From: Hyphomicrobium facile
GTDB taxonomy: Bacteria > Pseudomonadota > Alphaproteobacteria > Rhizobiales > Hyphomicrobiaceae
Reading direction: 5' to 3'
DNA length: 64,000 nt
Assembly (NCBI RefSeq): GCF_900116175.1
Contig: NZ_FPCH01000003.1
Span: 310,001 to 374,000, forward strand
Shown: positions 24,859 through 33,645 of the stretch, piece by piece
How the letters are laid out: every line of letters begins with the position of its first letter
Numbering within the stretch: position 1 is the first letter of the stretch
The notes under the pieces: generated by a model
The model's database searches: none
What the model was told of the DNA's origin: nothing
The model's input: only the letters and a program-made list of their open reading frames with translations
Position numbers and translations under genes: made by a program

Positions 24859-25513
24859 GCGCCCGATGCAACGCCATGATCTCGTCTTTGTCTGCCCGGA
24901 AGCGTGGCGGTCAATGCTCGCGACGCGTAGCGATCTCGCCGGCGATCCGCTCGTGGCCCGGTGGGCTGACAATGGCTGGCCGTTGATCGGGCGGCGGCCG
25001 ATTCCTGGCGAAGCGCCGGGCGTGGCGTTGGGTTTGCCGCTACCGCCGTTTGCCGGGAAGCGCCGGCTTTCCTTCGTCATGCAGTCCGAGGATGTCATCT
25101 CGATTTCGAGGCCTCCGGCTCTGCGGATTGCCAGTCGCGTGGCTCCCAGGGCTTGGCGGCCGACGCTCGACACTCTCGCAGAGATCGCTTCTCAGCACGC
25201 AGTCGAAGCGTCCGTGTTCGGAAGCTTGGCATGGCGTGCGCTGACGGGCCTGGACTATCTGACGGATCAATCGGATCTCGATGTGCTGTTCCATATCGAT
25301 CGCGATACCGATCTTTACGGTCTGACCGCGGACATCGCAGTTGCCGACGCACTAGCACCCATGAGGATCGATGGCGAGTTGATGCGAAGCAATGGCGCTG
25401 CCGTGAATTGGCGAGAGATTCACACTGGCGCAACCGAGATCTTGGTCAAGACGACCGGTGGCGTCGGGTTGTTCGAAACCGATCTCTTCCGTCTGGGCAG
25501 GATACCATCATGA
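24833..25513 (+). CDS. mdcG: Phosphoribosyl-dephospho-CoA transferase
   Basis: Attaches the triphosphoribosyl-dephospho-CoA prosthetic group to the MdcC carrier. About 226 residues from the ATG at 24833 (AGAGAGAG upstream); an ATG at 24866 (MQRHDLVFVCPEAW) is an equally plausible family start. The nucleotidyltransferase signature appears as VFGSLAWRALTGLDYLTDQS with DLDVLFH after it, giving the catalytic Asp residues. The stop overlaps mdcB as ATGA. Confidence 0.9.
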   Translation: MTLHFIPCERPMQRHDLVFVCPEAWRSMLATRSDLAGDPLVARWADNGWPLIGRRPIPGEAPGVALGLPLPPFAGKRRLSFVMQSEDVISISRPPALRIASRVAPRAWRPTLDTLAEIASQHAVEASVFGSLAWRALTGLDYLTDQSDLDVLFHIDRDTDLYGLTADIAVADALAPMRIDGELMRSNGAAVNWREIHTGATEILVKTTGGVGLFETDLFRLGRIPS

Positions 25514-26397
25514 TGGTTGCTCCAGCTCAGCACGCATTGCGCGAAGATTTGTTGCAGACCAAGGCGACGTCAATAGCCGATGTGCATTCGATCGGCGAAA
25601 GCGCCGCTCGATGCCTCTTGTTGGAATTGGAGACATGGCCAAAGCCTGGCCTCGTGAGCCACGTCGATACCGGCAGCCACGACGATATGGACGCTGATAC
25701 GTTTCGCGCGAGTGCGAAAGCGATCGAGCCCTTTCTCGGCGCCTTGGCCGACGCGGGCGCGCGCGGTTATGGAATGAGCCGTTTGAGGATCATCGGCCTC
25801 GAGGCCGAAGCGGCAATGCTCGACGCAACTGCCGGAATCAATACCCATCGTGGCGCCATATTCGGGATGGGGCTGTTATGTGCGGCCGCGGGCGCCAGGG
25901 CGAACGGGATCATGGATCCCACGTTGTCGTTGGGTTTGATTGTTTCCCGACTTTGGGGAGAGAGCATTCTCGATGGGCCAGTCCTGCTGCACAGTCACGG
26001 CAGCGGGGCGCGCCGGCGCTTTGGCGCGGAGGGCGCGCGCATGGAAGCCGCCCGCGGCTTTCCCAGCGTCTATGAGGTTGGCTTGCCGGCATTGAGATCG
26101 GCGGCGCGCAAGACGCCCGACGACGCGGAAGCTCAGCGCATTGAAGCTTGCTTCGCTCTGATCGCAGCTCTGGAAGACACCAATTTGCTTCATAGGGGCG
26201 GGCTATCGGGTCTGCAGTTTGCGCGTCGCACAGCGCAGCAATTTCTCGATGAAGGCGGTGTCGGCGGTTCCAGGTGGAGAGAGCGCGCTCGCTCGGTACA
26301 CGAAGCGTTCGTCGCCCGTCGCCTCAGTCCAGGTGGATCGGCGGACTTACTCGCCATGAGTCTTTTCGTTGCAGCATACGATGGGGTGGAACGCTAA
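25510..26397 (+). CDS. mdcB: Triphosphoribosyl-dephospho-CoA synthase
   Basis: Makes 2'-(5''-triphosphoribosyl)-3'-dephospho-CoA from ATP and dephospho-CoA; CitG/MdcB family, 295 residues. Family landmarks: ELETWPKPGLVSHVDTGSHD, then INTHRGAIFGMGLL, and LEDTNLLHRGG near the C-terminus. The ATG at 25510 overlaps the mdcG stop; the much longer open frame upstream is shadow of mdcG. It ends in TAATG shared with mdcF. Confidence 0.93.
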   Translation: MMVAPAQHALREDLLQTKATSIADVHSIGESAARCLLLELETWPKPGLVSHVDTGSHDDMDADTFRASAKAIEPFLGALADAGARGYGMSRLRIIGLEAEAAMLDATAGINTHRGAIFGMGLLCAAAGARANGIMDPTLSLGLIVSRLWGESILDGPVLLHSHGSGARRRFGAEGARMEAARGFPSVYEVGLPALRSAARKTPDDAEAQRIEACFALIAALEDTNLLHRGGLSGLQFARRTAQQFLDEGGVGGSRWRERARSVHEAFVARRLSPGGSADLLAMSLFVAAYDGVER

Positions 26398-27347
26398 TGG
26401 CAAACACAATCCTCTTGGCGCTTGCGCCTATCTTCTTCGTGATGGCGCTTGGCTACGCTGCGGGGCGATCACACTATGTCGAGAACCATCATGTCGATGG
26501 GCTCAACGCGCTCGTGATGAGCTTTGCGCTTCCGGCGTCCCTTTTTGCTGCAACCGCATCGGCACCGCGCGCCCAACTGCTCGAACAGGTTCCGCTTTTC
26601 GCCATCTCCAGTGTCGTGATGCTGGTGGTATTCCTTGGCTGGTACTTCTTTCAGACGCGATCGCCAGGCGCGAGCAAGCCTGACGCCTCGCTCCAGGCGC
26701 TGACCATTGCGTTTCCGAACCTTGCCGGTGTCGGACTGCCAATTCTGGCGGACGTGCTCGGGCCCGCAGGGACCATTCCATTGGCGATCGTCTTGGCGGC
26801 CGGCTCCATTATCATCAGTCCGCTCTCGCTTATTCTTGTCGAGTTGAATGATCCCAAGAAGCGAGCTTCTGCCGAGGCGCCGAGGACACGAGTCCGCACT
26901 GCGCTACGGCACGCGCTCACCAAACCGGTCGTATTGGCGCCAGCGTTCGGAATTCTGTTCGCTCTCTGTGGATTGAAGTTAGGCCCAGTTATTGGCGCCT
27001 CCCTCTTGTTAATAGGGCACGCGGCGCCGGGAGTGGCACTGTTCCTAACTGGTCTGGTCCTGTCAGCCGCATCGTTTCGCTTGGATAAAACAGTCGCCGT
27101 CGCGACCGTCGTAGCCAACATTATTAGGCCGCTTCTGACTGTCGGAATTGTGATGGCCGTGCCGGTTTCATCAGAGACTGCAAACGTCGCGATTCTTCTC
27201 GCGGCTGTGCCATCGGGCTTTTTTGGCATCCTTTTCGCCGTCAACTACCGCCTCGATTCTGCGGCGATCGGATCAATGGTCATTGCCAGCACTCTGCTCA
27301 GCGCCGTGACGCTGGCGATCGCGATAGCCGTTCTCTTTCCGCACTGA
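26397..27347 (+). CDS. mdcF: AEC family transporter, probable malonate carrier
   Basis: An inner-membrane carrier of 316 residues with about ten spans, of the auxin efflux carrier family. It opens MANTILLALAPIFFVMALGY, with AFPNLAGVGLPILADVLG and GHAAPGVALFLTGLVLS in later helices. AEC members within malonate operons are called MdcF and take up malonate; the assignment rests on the operon position. The start overlaps the mdcB stop by one base (TAATG). Confidence 0.88.
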   Translation: MANTILLALAPIFFVMALGYAAGRSHYVENHHVDGLNALVMSFALPASLFAATASAPRAQLLEQVPLFAISSVVMLVVFLGWYFFQTRSPGASKPDASLQALTIAFPNLAGVGLPILADVLGPAGTIPLAIVLAAGSIIISPLSLILVELNDPKKRASAEAPRTRVRTALRHALTKPVVLAPAFGILFALCGLKLGPVIGASLLLIGHAAPGVALFLTGLVLSAASFRLDKTVAVATVVANIIRPLLTVGIVMAVPVSSETANVAILLAAVPSGFFGILFAVNYRLDSAAIGSMVIASTLLSAVTLAIAIAVLFPH

Positions 27348-27357
27348 GACGCGGGTC

Positions 27358-28290
27358 ATGACCCTTACGATTTTATGTTCAGGTCAAGGACGGCAGCACT
27401 CCGGCATGTTCGCCCTGACCGGCGATGTGCCGGAAGCCCAAGCACTGTTCGCACGTGCTGCCGCTTTGCTCGGCGGGCGCGATCCGCGCGATATCGTGCT
27501 GACCGAGAACAGTGAAGCACTTCACCACAATCGCATCGGTCAAATTCTCTGCTCCTTGCAGTCGCTTGCAGCCACCGTCGCGTTGCGTGACGTAATTCCC
27601 GACCGAATTATCGTAGCGGGCTATAGCGTCGGGGAAGTGGCTGCTTGGGGTGTTGCAGGCGTCTTGAGCATGATCGACACGTTGGATTTGGTTGCGCGCC
27701 GGGCGGAAGCGATGGATGCGGCCTCTCCGGCAGGCGATGGGTTGCTCTTTGTGCGCGGTCTTTCGCGCGAAGTCGTCGACGCGTTATGCGAAAAACATGA
27801 TGCGGCCGTTGCGATTGTCAATCCGGACGATGCCTTCATAATCGGGGGATGCCGAAAGGCACTGCAAATCATCGCGCAAAAAGCAAAGGAGATGAATGCC
27901 GTGCGGGTGGTCGATGTGCCCGTGGAGGTCGCCTCACATACGAAACGCCTCGCCAATGCATCTTCGACATTCCGCGAAATTCTCGATCATGTGCCCGTGA
28001 CGCTACCGGCACCGAACCGCGTACGGCTGTTGAGTGGAATAGATGCATCTCCGGTCGCTGATATAAAGATCGGTTCGGATAAGCTTGCGGCCCAAATATC
28101 TCAAACGGTGCATTGGGCTGATTGTCTTCAGGCATGCATTGAGGGCGGAGCAACGGCCTTCATTGAGCTCGGCCCAGGACCCGCGCTCAGCGGGATGGTG
28201 ACGGCAGCCTATCCAGGCGTCACTGCAAGATGCCTAGACGATTTCAGAACGCTGGATGGCGCCCGCGCCTGGCTTAAGCGGTACTCATAG
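27358..28290 (+). CDS. mdcH: Malonate decarboxylase epsilon subunit (malonyl-CoA:ACP acyltransferase)
   Basis: Loads the carrier with malonate from malonyl-CoA to start the cycle; 310 residues, FabD fold. It shows LCSGQGRQHSGMFA, the nucleophile elbow GYSVGEVAAWGVAG with active Ser, and a late ASHTKRLA segment that probably carries the catalytic His, ending in FIELGPGPALSGMV. It lies 10 bases after mdcF and is the last gene of the operon. No mdcR or mdcY regulator gene is found in the window. Confidence 0.92.
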   Translation: MTLTILCSGQGRQHSGMFALTGDVPEAQALFARAAALLGGRDPRDIVLTENSEALHHNRIGQILCSLQSLAATVALRDVIPDRIIVAGYSVGEVAAWGVAGVLSMIDTLDLVARRAEAMDAASPAGDGLLFVRGLSREVVDALCEKHDAAVAIVNPDDAFIIGGCRKALQIIAQKAKEMNAVRVVDVPVEVASHTKRLANASSTFREILDHVPVTLPAPNRVRLLSGIDASPVADIKIGSDKLAAQISQTVHWADCLQACIEGGATAFIELGPGPALSGMVTAAYPGVTARCLDDFRTLDGARAWLKRYS

Positions 28291-28325
28291 AAACGTCATT
28301 GAGCGGTGTTCCGGGGGCGGCGGCC

Positions 28326-28343
28326 TATATACCTTTGTATATA
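28326..28343. promoter_or_regulatory. TATATAC-CTTT-GTATATA inverted repeat
   Basis: Seven-base arms TATATAC (28326-28332) and GTATATA (28337-28343) with a 4-base spacer, in the gap between mdcH and the FixJ-like gene. It is unusually AT-rich for this genome. It could be an operator (GntR-type sites often carry GTATAC cores) or part of a terminator; nothing decides between these. Confidence 0.35.
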
Positions 28344-28514
28344 TGCGCTGCCAAAAGGTTTGCTGGGCGATTAGGGCGGAATACGGCTAGATCAAATTAT
28401 GCCGCCTGACAAAAAGGCGGAAGACAGCCGGGCCAAACTCTCGTATTTTTTCGAGCGAAATAGGGCGAGTTTTGGTCTGCCGAGGAAGCGATCTGCGATC
28501 AGCAGGCGGATAGG

Positions 28515-29186
28515 ATGCGCGAGCATATGACGACAATACCCAGCTCAAGGAATTCAGCAGCCCCGCAGTCGGTCGTCTACGTCATCGATGATGACGTCGC
28601 TCTCCGCGATGCGCTTAGCAGTCTTTTCAGATCGGTTGGGCTGCACGTCGAGTTGTTTGGTTCGGCGTCAGAGTTTCTGAAGAAGAAGCTGCCGGATATA
28701 CCCAGTTGTCTCGTGCTCGACATTCGGCTGCCGGGCGTTAGCGGTCTCGACTTTCAGGCTCAACTCGCGAAGTCGAACATTCTGATGCCGATTATCTTCA
28801 TCACCGGTCATGGCGACGTTCCCATGTCGGTGCGAGCGATGAAAGCGGGTGCGATCGATTTTCTTTCCAAGCCTTTTCGCGATCAGGACATGTTGGACGC
28901 TGTTTTCTGCGCGCTCGAGACTGCTCGGAAGCAATTGGACACGAAGCGTGACGTGGCCGATTTGGTGACGCTGTACGGAAGTCTCACCGCTCGTGAAAAG
29001 GAGGTCATGGCGTACGTGACGAAGGGCCTGATGAATAAGCAGATCGCTGGCGAGCTGCAGCTGAGCGAAATAACCGTGAAAATTCATCGTGGTCAGGTGA
29101 TGCGGAAGATGGGGGTTCGCTCAGTCGCAGATCTTGTGCGAGCGGCGGAAAAACTCGGGGTCGCGGCAAAAAGTACTCAGGGCTAA
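28515..29186 (+). CDS. FixJ-family response regulator
   Basis: A 223-residue regulator. The receiver has VIDDDVALRDALSSLF, the phosphoacceptor Asp about 69 (LVLDIRLPGVSG) and the FixJ-type segment FITGHGDVPMSVRAMKAGAI followed by DFLSKPF. The LuxR helix-turn-helix reads LTAREKEVMAYVTKGLMNKQ. FixJ regulators are phosphorylated by PAS kinases of the FixL type; a kinase of that class lies at 31053-33278 on the opposite strand. A receiver-only gene follows 90 bases downstream. Confidence 0.92.
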   Translation: MREHMTTIPSSRNSAAPQSVVYVIDDDVALRDALSSLFRSVGLHVELFGSASEFLKKKLPDIPSCLVLDIRLPGVSGLDFQAQLAKSNILMPIIFITGHGDVPMSVRAMKAGAIDFLSKPFRDQDMLDAVFCALETARKQLDTKRDVADLVTLYGSLTAREKEVMAYVTKGLMNKQIAGELQLSEITVKIHRGQVMRKMGVRSVADLVRAAEKLGVAAKSTQG

Positions 29187-29276
29187 CACGAGTGTATAAT
29201 TCCAATTTAGCGGCAGAACTCCTACCTATAAGATGTTGCGCGGCCGTTTCGCGCTAACTTCCGAAAGGGCAAGTTC

Positions 29277-29654
29277 GTGGCGCAGGATTCGAAAATCAGC
29301 ATTGTCGACGACGACGAATCCATTCGTTCGGCTACGGCGAGCCTTCTCAGGTCTTATGGATTCCGCACGACGACATTTAGCTCCGCCGAGGAATTTTTGC
29401 GGTCCCCTCATGTTAACGACACGTCCTGCTTGATCTCCGATGTGCAGATGCCGGGGATGACTGGCCCTGAATTGCAATCCCGTCTTCTCGAGTTGGGGAA
29501 CAACGTCCCCATTATCTTCATGACGGCTTTCCCTGATGATCGCATTCATCGACAAGTCGATGCAGCAGGGGCTGTCGCGTTTTTAAGAAAGCCGTTCGAC
29601 AGCAAGCTCATGGTCGAATGCGTAGATAAGGCGTTGCACCGGTCTCATCAGTGA
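29277..29654 (+). CDS. Single-domain response regulator (receiver only)
   Basis: A 125-residue CheY-like protein with no output domain. It has ISIVDDDESIRSAT, the phosphoacceptor Asp about 55 (CLISDVQMPGMTG), and FLRKPFDSKLM with the conserved Lys. The sequence is of the FixJ receiver type, so it may drain or relay phosphate within the neighbouring FixJ/FixL-like system. Starts at a GTG with GAAAGGG upstream. Confidence 0.88.
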   Translation: MAQDSKISIVDDDESIRSATASLLRSYGFRTTTFSSAEEFLRSPHVNDTSCLISDVQMPGMTGPELQSRLLELGNNVPIIFMTAFPDDRIHRQVDAAGAVAFLRKPFDSKLMVECVDKALHRSHQ

Positions 29655-29897
29655 GACGGTCTGCGCTGATCGCGGCGGCGCATAAAGTCCCAAACTAATA
29701 TCGGAAATTGGTCTGCAACTCGGGCAGGCCGGAGCGTGGCATCCAAGCGATGTAGATTGGTGTTAGGACGGAGTCACACCGACTCAACCGAGCGTGTCAA
29801 AGCGATCTGCAGTGGAGCAGCCTTGTTCAGGAGGTTGGAAGACGCCGCAATGTCGAGGGTTCGGTGTTATATGCGGGGGGATGGAATGGCCGTCGAA

Positions 29898-30350
29898 TTA
29901 CCGGGCCTCGGCTCGTTTGGTAAATTCGTGCGTGAGGCGCAAGCCACCGCTTTCGGTTGAGATCAAAAGCTCTCGCGTTTCGAGCTCGAACACACTGTCG
30001 TTCAGCTGGTGTTCGCTAAGCTTGAGAAGATCCATGATGAACGGGCAACTCAGGTCGTCGTCGATCCGATGCGGGTCTCGACCTTCGTCGGTATTGAGAC
30101 GGGACAAAACTTCGAGCATTGCAGTGACGCGCTCGGTTGGCCGGTTTCGCCCTGCTTTCACGAACTTTTCGCGACGGGCCGCAAATTCTTCCGGGTATCC
30201 CAACGTTGAGGACGTGTCGCTTGAAACGTCAAAGGACATCGCCGGACGTAGCGATCGGGATTTAGGCGGGGCCCGCATGCCTGCTAAATGACGCTCGGTA
30301 GATCCTGTGGCGCGGCGGGGAGGTTGCGAGAAGTTCAGCTCGGCAGTCAT
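29898..30350 (-). CDS. Putative Crp/Fnr-like winged-helix protein lacking the sensor domain
   Basis: A 150-residue protein from an ATG with a strong GGGAGG site 5 bases upstream. The N-terminal half is low-complexity and Arg/Ser-rich. The C-terminal part, LSCPFIMDLLKLSEHQLNDS then LLISTESGGLRLTHEF, has the spacing of the Crp/Fnr helix-turn-helix and wing. The cyclic-nucleotide-like sensor domain is absent. The alternative is an unrelated protein; the domain call is by eye. It lies among FixJ/FixL-like genes, which commonly act with Fnr-type factors. Confidence 0.5.
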   Translation of the reverse strand: MTAELNFSQPPRRATGSTERHLAGMRAPPKSRSLRPAMSFDVSSDTSSTLGYPEEFAARREKFVKAGRNRPTERVTAMLEVLSRLNTDEGRDPHRIDDDLSCPFIMDLLKLSEHQLNDSVFELETRELLISTESGGLRLTHEFTKRAEAR

Positions 30351-30441
30351 TGGAACCTCCCTATGCGATGGGTGATAATATTGAAGGCCGGCATTGATGT
30401 TGTTGGCTGCCGGCCCTCAAGCGTGGCGTTCATATCGCAGG

Positions 30442-30726
30442 TTAGTGAGGAATCTGAGCGCGCTCCTGGTCGACAATCGACGGGTCCTGGCCTTTGGAGG
30501 CGCCAGGGTCCACGTTCGGCTGAACCGTGTTTCTGATCTGGTCGCGTTCCTGATTGACCACCGATTTGTCGTCGCCACGCGATGCGCTGGCGTCGACATT
30601 CGTCTTCGTCGAATTGTCGATCTGATCACGTTCGAGGTTTTTGACTGACTCCGCGCGCACCGGCAAAACGGAAAGAGCCATAACGCTTGAGATCACTGCG
30701 AAGGACAACATCTTGTTCATAGACAT
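30442..30726 (-). CDS. Small exported protein with ERDQI repeats
   Basis: A 94-residue periplasmic protein: signal peptide ending in VRAES (about residue 27), then three copies of a short unit centred on ERDQI, ERDQI and ERAQI at regular spacing of about 28-30, with linkers such as DASASRGDD and DPGASKGQDP. The mature protein is hydrophilic with no Cys and is probably disordered. The start MSMNKMLSF at 30726 (or MNKML at 30720) gives the shortest proper signal peptide. Function unknown. Confidence 0.65.
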   Translation of the reverse strand: MSMNKMLSFAVISSVMALSVLPVRAESVKNLERDQIDNSTKTNVDASASRGDDKSVVNQERDQIRNTVQPNVDPGASKGQDPSIVDQERAQIPH

Positions 30727-31052
30727 GGCTTGGAACTCCATAAGAAGGCTGCGTCTTGCTGGCTCTTGCACCGCCCTTAAGGGCATCTCGAACCAGCGAC
30801 GTCACAACAAATAGTCTGTGAAGGGCGCACCTCTCCATTGTACGTGCGATCATGCAGCCGCCACGAAAGCGTGATCGAGCAAGACGAATGTTTTGGATGG
30901 CTATACTTAGGTATGTCGGATGTGCCGAGGGGACATCGCGGCCGCTGATTTCCATCGCTGAGACCGCTGCTTCTGACGGCCAAATCGCGGCTAACCTCAC
31001 GCCAGGCATCTGCTTCTGATTGCGCTCGCGCGCTTTCAAGCCTTTCGAAGGG
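30727..31052. other. Intergenic, no supported gene
   Basis: Lies between the end of the PAS kinase gene and the ERDQI-repeat gene, both on the minus strand. It should hold the promoter of the latter. Overlapping open frames here have no recognisable product. Confidence 0.4.
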
Positions 31053-33278
31053 CTAGGCAGCACTGGCAGACGAAATATCGTCGTTCGAGGGAACGATGAA
31101 TTGGAACGTCATGCCAGGACCTGCGTTCGAATTGGCCCAGATGCGGCCACCATGAGCTTCGATGATCGACCGGCAAATCGACAAACCCATCCCCATGCCG
31201 TTTGCTTTGGTCGTGTAGAACGCAGCAAATAGCTCTTCACTGGGCTTTGAACCGATGCCCGGCCCCGTATCCTGGACGCTGACGAGCACGTTCCCTGTTT
31301 CGGGGCAAAGGGTCTGAATGGACAACACGCGCGGCCGATCCTTTACCTTCGCCATCGCCTGGAGCCCATTCATCATCAGGTTGACGACGACCTGCTGCAA
31401 CTGGATTCGATCGCCGATCACTGCAGGCAATCCGTCTCCCCAACTCGTGCGCAGACTGACTTGATGGGTAAGAGCTTCATGCCGAACCAAGCGGACGACA
31501 TCTTGTACAAGCTCATTGATATCAAGTTTGGCGGCAGCCGGTTCCGCTTTCTTCGCAAACTGACGGATTCGGTGGATCACCTCGGCGGCTCTGTTGGCCT
31601 CGCTCACAATACTCGCCAGTCCGGAAAGCGCTTCATCGACATCAGGAGTTTGGCGTTGTAGCCAGCGCTGACTTGCCTGCCCGAGCGTCACGATGGCTCC
31701 CAGCGGCTGGTTCACCTCATGCGCGATCGAGGCGCTGATCTCGCCCAATGTGGCGACTCGCGCGGCATGAGCAAGATCGGCCTGAGCTGATTGCAGTGCC
31801 GTTTGGGCGCGCCTGGTATTGGTGACGTCCATCAACGCTCCCACGATTTCCTCATCGCCGGAAGCATACTTCACTCGACGGGCCCGGACGTGGAGATGTC
31901 TCAAATCCCCGTAACGTGTCAGCAGACGGTGCTCAAAGTCGAACTCACGCTCACCGTTGATTGCTCGTTTGATCTGCTGCTTGACGAAATCACGGTCGTC
32001 TTCGTGCACCTGATCGAACATCAATCCGATGGTTGGTGAGGCACTCGGATCAACCCCAAGGATTTGGTAGGCTTCTCTCGACCATACCATCTCGTTGTTT
32101 GCCGGCTTCCACGCAAAACTTCCCGTATGACTGAGGCGCTGCGCTTCATCGAGATAGGCCTGGCTGCGCAATACGGCGAGCTCTGCACTTTTCAGATCTT
32201 CGATGTCGGTGTTCGTCCCGTACCATTTTACGATTTCGCCGTGAGCATCGCGCCTCGCCTCTGCGCGAAAAAGAAGCCAGCGATATGTTCCGTCAAATCG
32301 GCGCAGGCGGCCTTCATCTTCGAAGGGTTCTCCGGTTGCCAGGCTGCGTTGGTAGCGTTCTACCATCCGATCAATATCGTCGGGATGAAATGCCGCTTTC
32401 CAATTCCATCCTAGGGCGTCGCTCAATGCGAGGCCCGTATAATCCAACCAGCGCTTGTTCAGATATTCGGCGGATCCGTCTGGCCGGCAAATCCATCCCA
32501 AAGTTGGAATAGTGTCGATGAATAACCGAAGCTCCATTTCCTGTTGGCGGCGCTCTTCCTCTATTCGCTTGCGTTCCGAAACGTCATTGTTGGTTTCGAG
32601 AATCGCAATCGGCCGCGACTTGTTATCCCGCCGCAACGACCAGCGGCTCGCGACCGCGATTTGACGGCCGTCTTTGCATGTACGGAGGAGTTCGCCCTCC
32701 CAGCGACCTGTGCGGTACAGCTCGACCATTAAATCCGTCAACGGTAGCGGATAGACGGTGAGCAAGAGCTTCTCAGTCGATTGTCCAAGTGCTTCTTCTT
32801 TGGTCCACCCATACAGCAGCGCTGCACCTGAATTCCAAAAGGTAATGGAATCGCCGATCTCCCGGACAAACACACCATCGTGTGTCAACTCGAGGAGGCC
32901 GGCTTGTTCTCGAGAGGTGTTGGCCGACTCTTGCGTCTTCAATGCAAGCAAGGTCGTCAGCAGGATGGTGAGTAGGCTCCCGACGCATCGCATGAAAGGA
33001 CCAATTTCATATTGGCGGCCGTGCTGAATTGCGTAAGCCAAAACGGTCAGCGTCAAGCATCCGACACCAATGGCAAGGATGCCCCGTCGTGTTGCAAGCC
33101 GCGCTGCGAGAAGCACCACAACCGAGTAGAGAGCCGCTACCGCGATTCCCAATGGCGTATAGATATCGATGATGAAAATTGCCATCGCGATCGACAGTGC
33201 TCCGATCGTCGTCACTTCGGAGAATCGCGACAACGCAGCGGAGCTCGGTCTTGAAGCGTCGGCAAGCGGCTTTTTCAT
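31053..33278 (-). CDS. Membrane PAS sensor histidine kinase (FixL-type core)
   Basis: A 741-residue kinase. Three to four membrane spans lie within residues 22-115, followed by three PAS domains (about 125-238, 250-362, 375-490). The HisKA domain has GEISASIAHEVNQPLGAIVT with His about 520; the ATPase domain has VVNLMMNGLQAM, DTGPGIG and GMGMGLSICRSIIEAHGG. The core resembles FixL/DctB-type kinases. No heme-PAS His/Arg signature can be asserted by eye. The likely partner is the FixJ-like regulator at 28515, with the receiver-only protein as a further phosphate acceptor; this pairing is inferred from proximity and class. Confidence 0.9.
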   Translation of the reverse strand: MKKPLADASRPSSAALSRFSEVTTIGALSIAMAIFIIDIYTPLGIAVAALYSVVVLLAARLATRRGILAIGVGCLTLTVLAYAIQHGRQYEIGPFMRCVGSLLTILLTTLLALKTQESANTSREQAGLLELTHDGVFVREIGDSITFWNSGAALLYGWTKEEALGQSTEKLLLTVYPLPLTDLMVELYRTGRWEGELLRTCKDGRQIAVASRWSLRRDNKSRPIAILETNNDVSERKRIEEERRQQEMELRLFIDTIPTLGWICRPDGSAEYLNKRWLDYTGLALSDALGWNWKAAFHPDDIDRMVERYQRSLATGEPFEDEGRLRRFDGTYRWLLFRAEARRDAHGEIVKWYGTNTDIEDLKSAELAVLRSQAYLDEAQRLSHTGSFAWKPANNEMVWSREAYQILGVDPSASPTIGLMFDQVHEDDRDFVKQQIKRAINGEREFDFEHRLLTRYGDLRHLHVRARRVKYASGDEEIVGALMDVTNTRRAQTALQSAQADLAHAARVATLGEISASIAHEVNQPLGAIVTLGQASQRWLQRQTPDVDEALSGLASIVSEANRAAEVIHRIRQFAKKAEPAAAKLDINELVQDVVRLVRHEALTHQVSLRTSWGDGLPAVIGDRIQLQQVVVNLMMNGLQAMAKVKDRPRVLSIQTLCPETGNVLVSVQDTGPGIGSKPSEELFAAFYTTKANGMGMGLSICRSIIEAHGGRIWANSNAGPGMTFQFIVPSNDDISSASAA

Positions 33279-33600
33279 GCGGTTCCAAAACTCGGGCGCA
33301 ACTTCAAACGGCGGCGTACGTCATATCGCGAAGCGAGGGACGAGGCGGGACCTGATCATAAGACCCATGACGATCTGACATGCGAAGCCACGCCCGCCAT
33401 TAAAGGCTAAAGCCGAGCATAATTGTTTGCCAATAAGTAAATGTTTGCTCAAGGGATAAATTTACAGCGTTTAATCGTGAATATGGCCCCGAGCGCGATG
33501 CATTGCCGAAAGCGAATGCCCAAATTTTCGGCTGCGTACTGATAAAGAAGGACGCTCTGACGAGCGCCCTGGGGTGTGAGCTAAAAAGAGAATTGTAAAA
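33279..33600. other. Intergenic, no supported gene
   Basis: AT-richer than its surroundings, with a direct repeat TGTTTGC near 33424 and 33442. It should contain the promoter of the PAS kinase. No gene or RNA seen. Confidence 0.4.
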
Positions 33601-33627
33601 TAGGAGGGCAGGCGAACCGCCCTCCTA
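33601..33627 (-). terminator. Rho-independent terminator of the haloperoxidase-like gene
   Basis: TAGGAGGGC (33601-33609) pairs with GCCCTCCTA (33619-33627) around a 9-base loop. Read on the minus strand it is followed by TTTTACAATTC, the expected T-rich tail, 19 bases after the gene's stop. Confidence 0.8.
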
Positions 33628-33645
33628 AAGTTTATCACTAATCGC

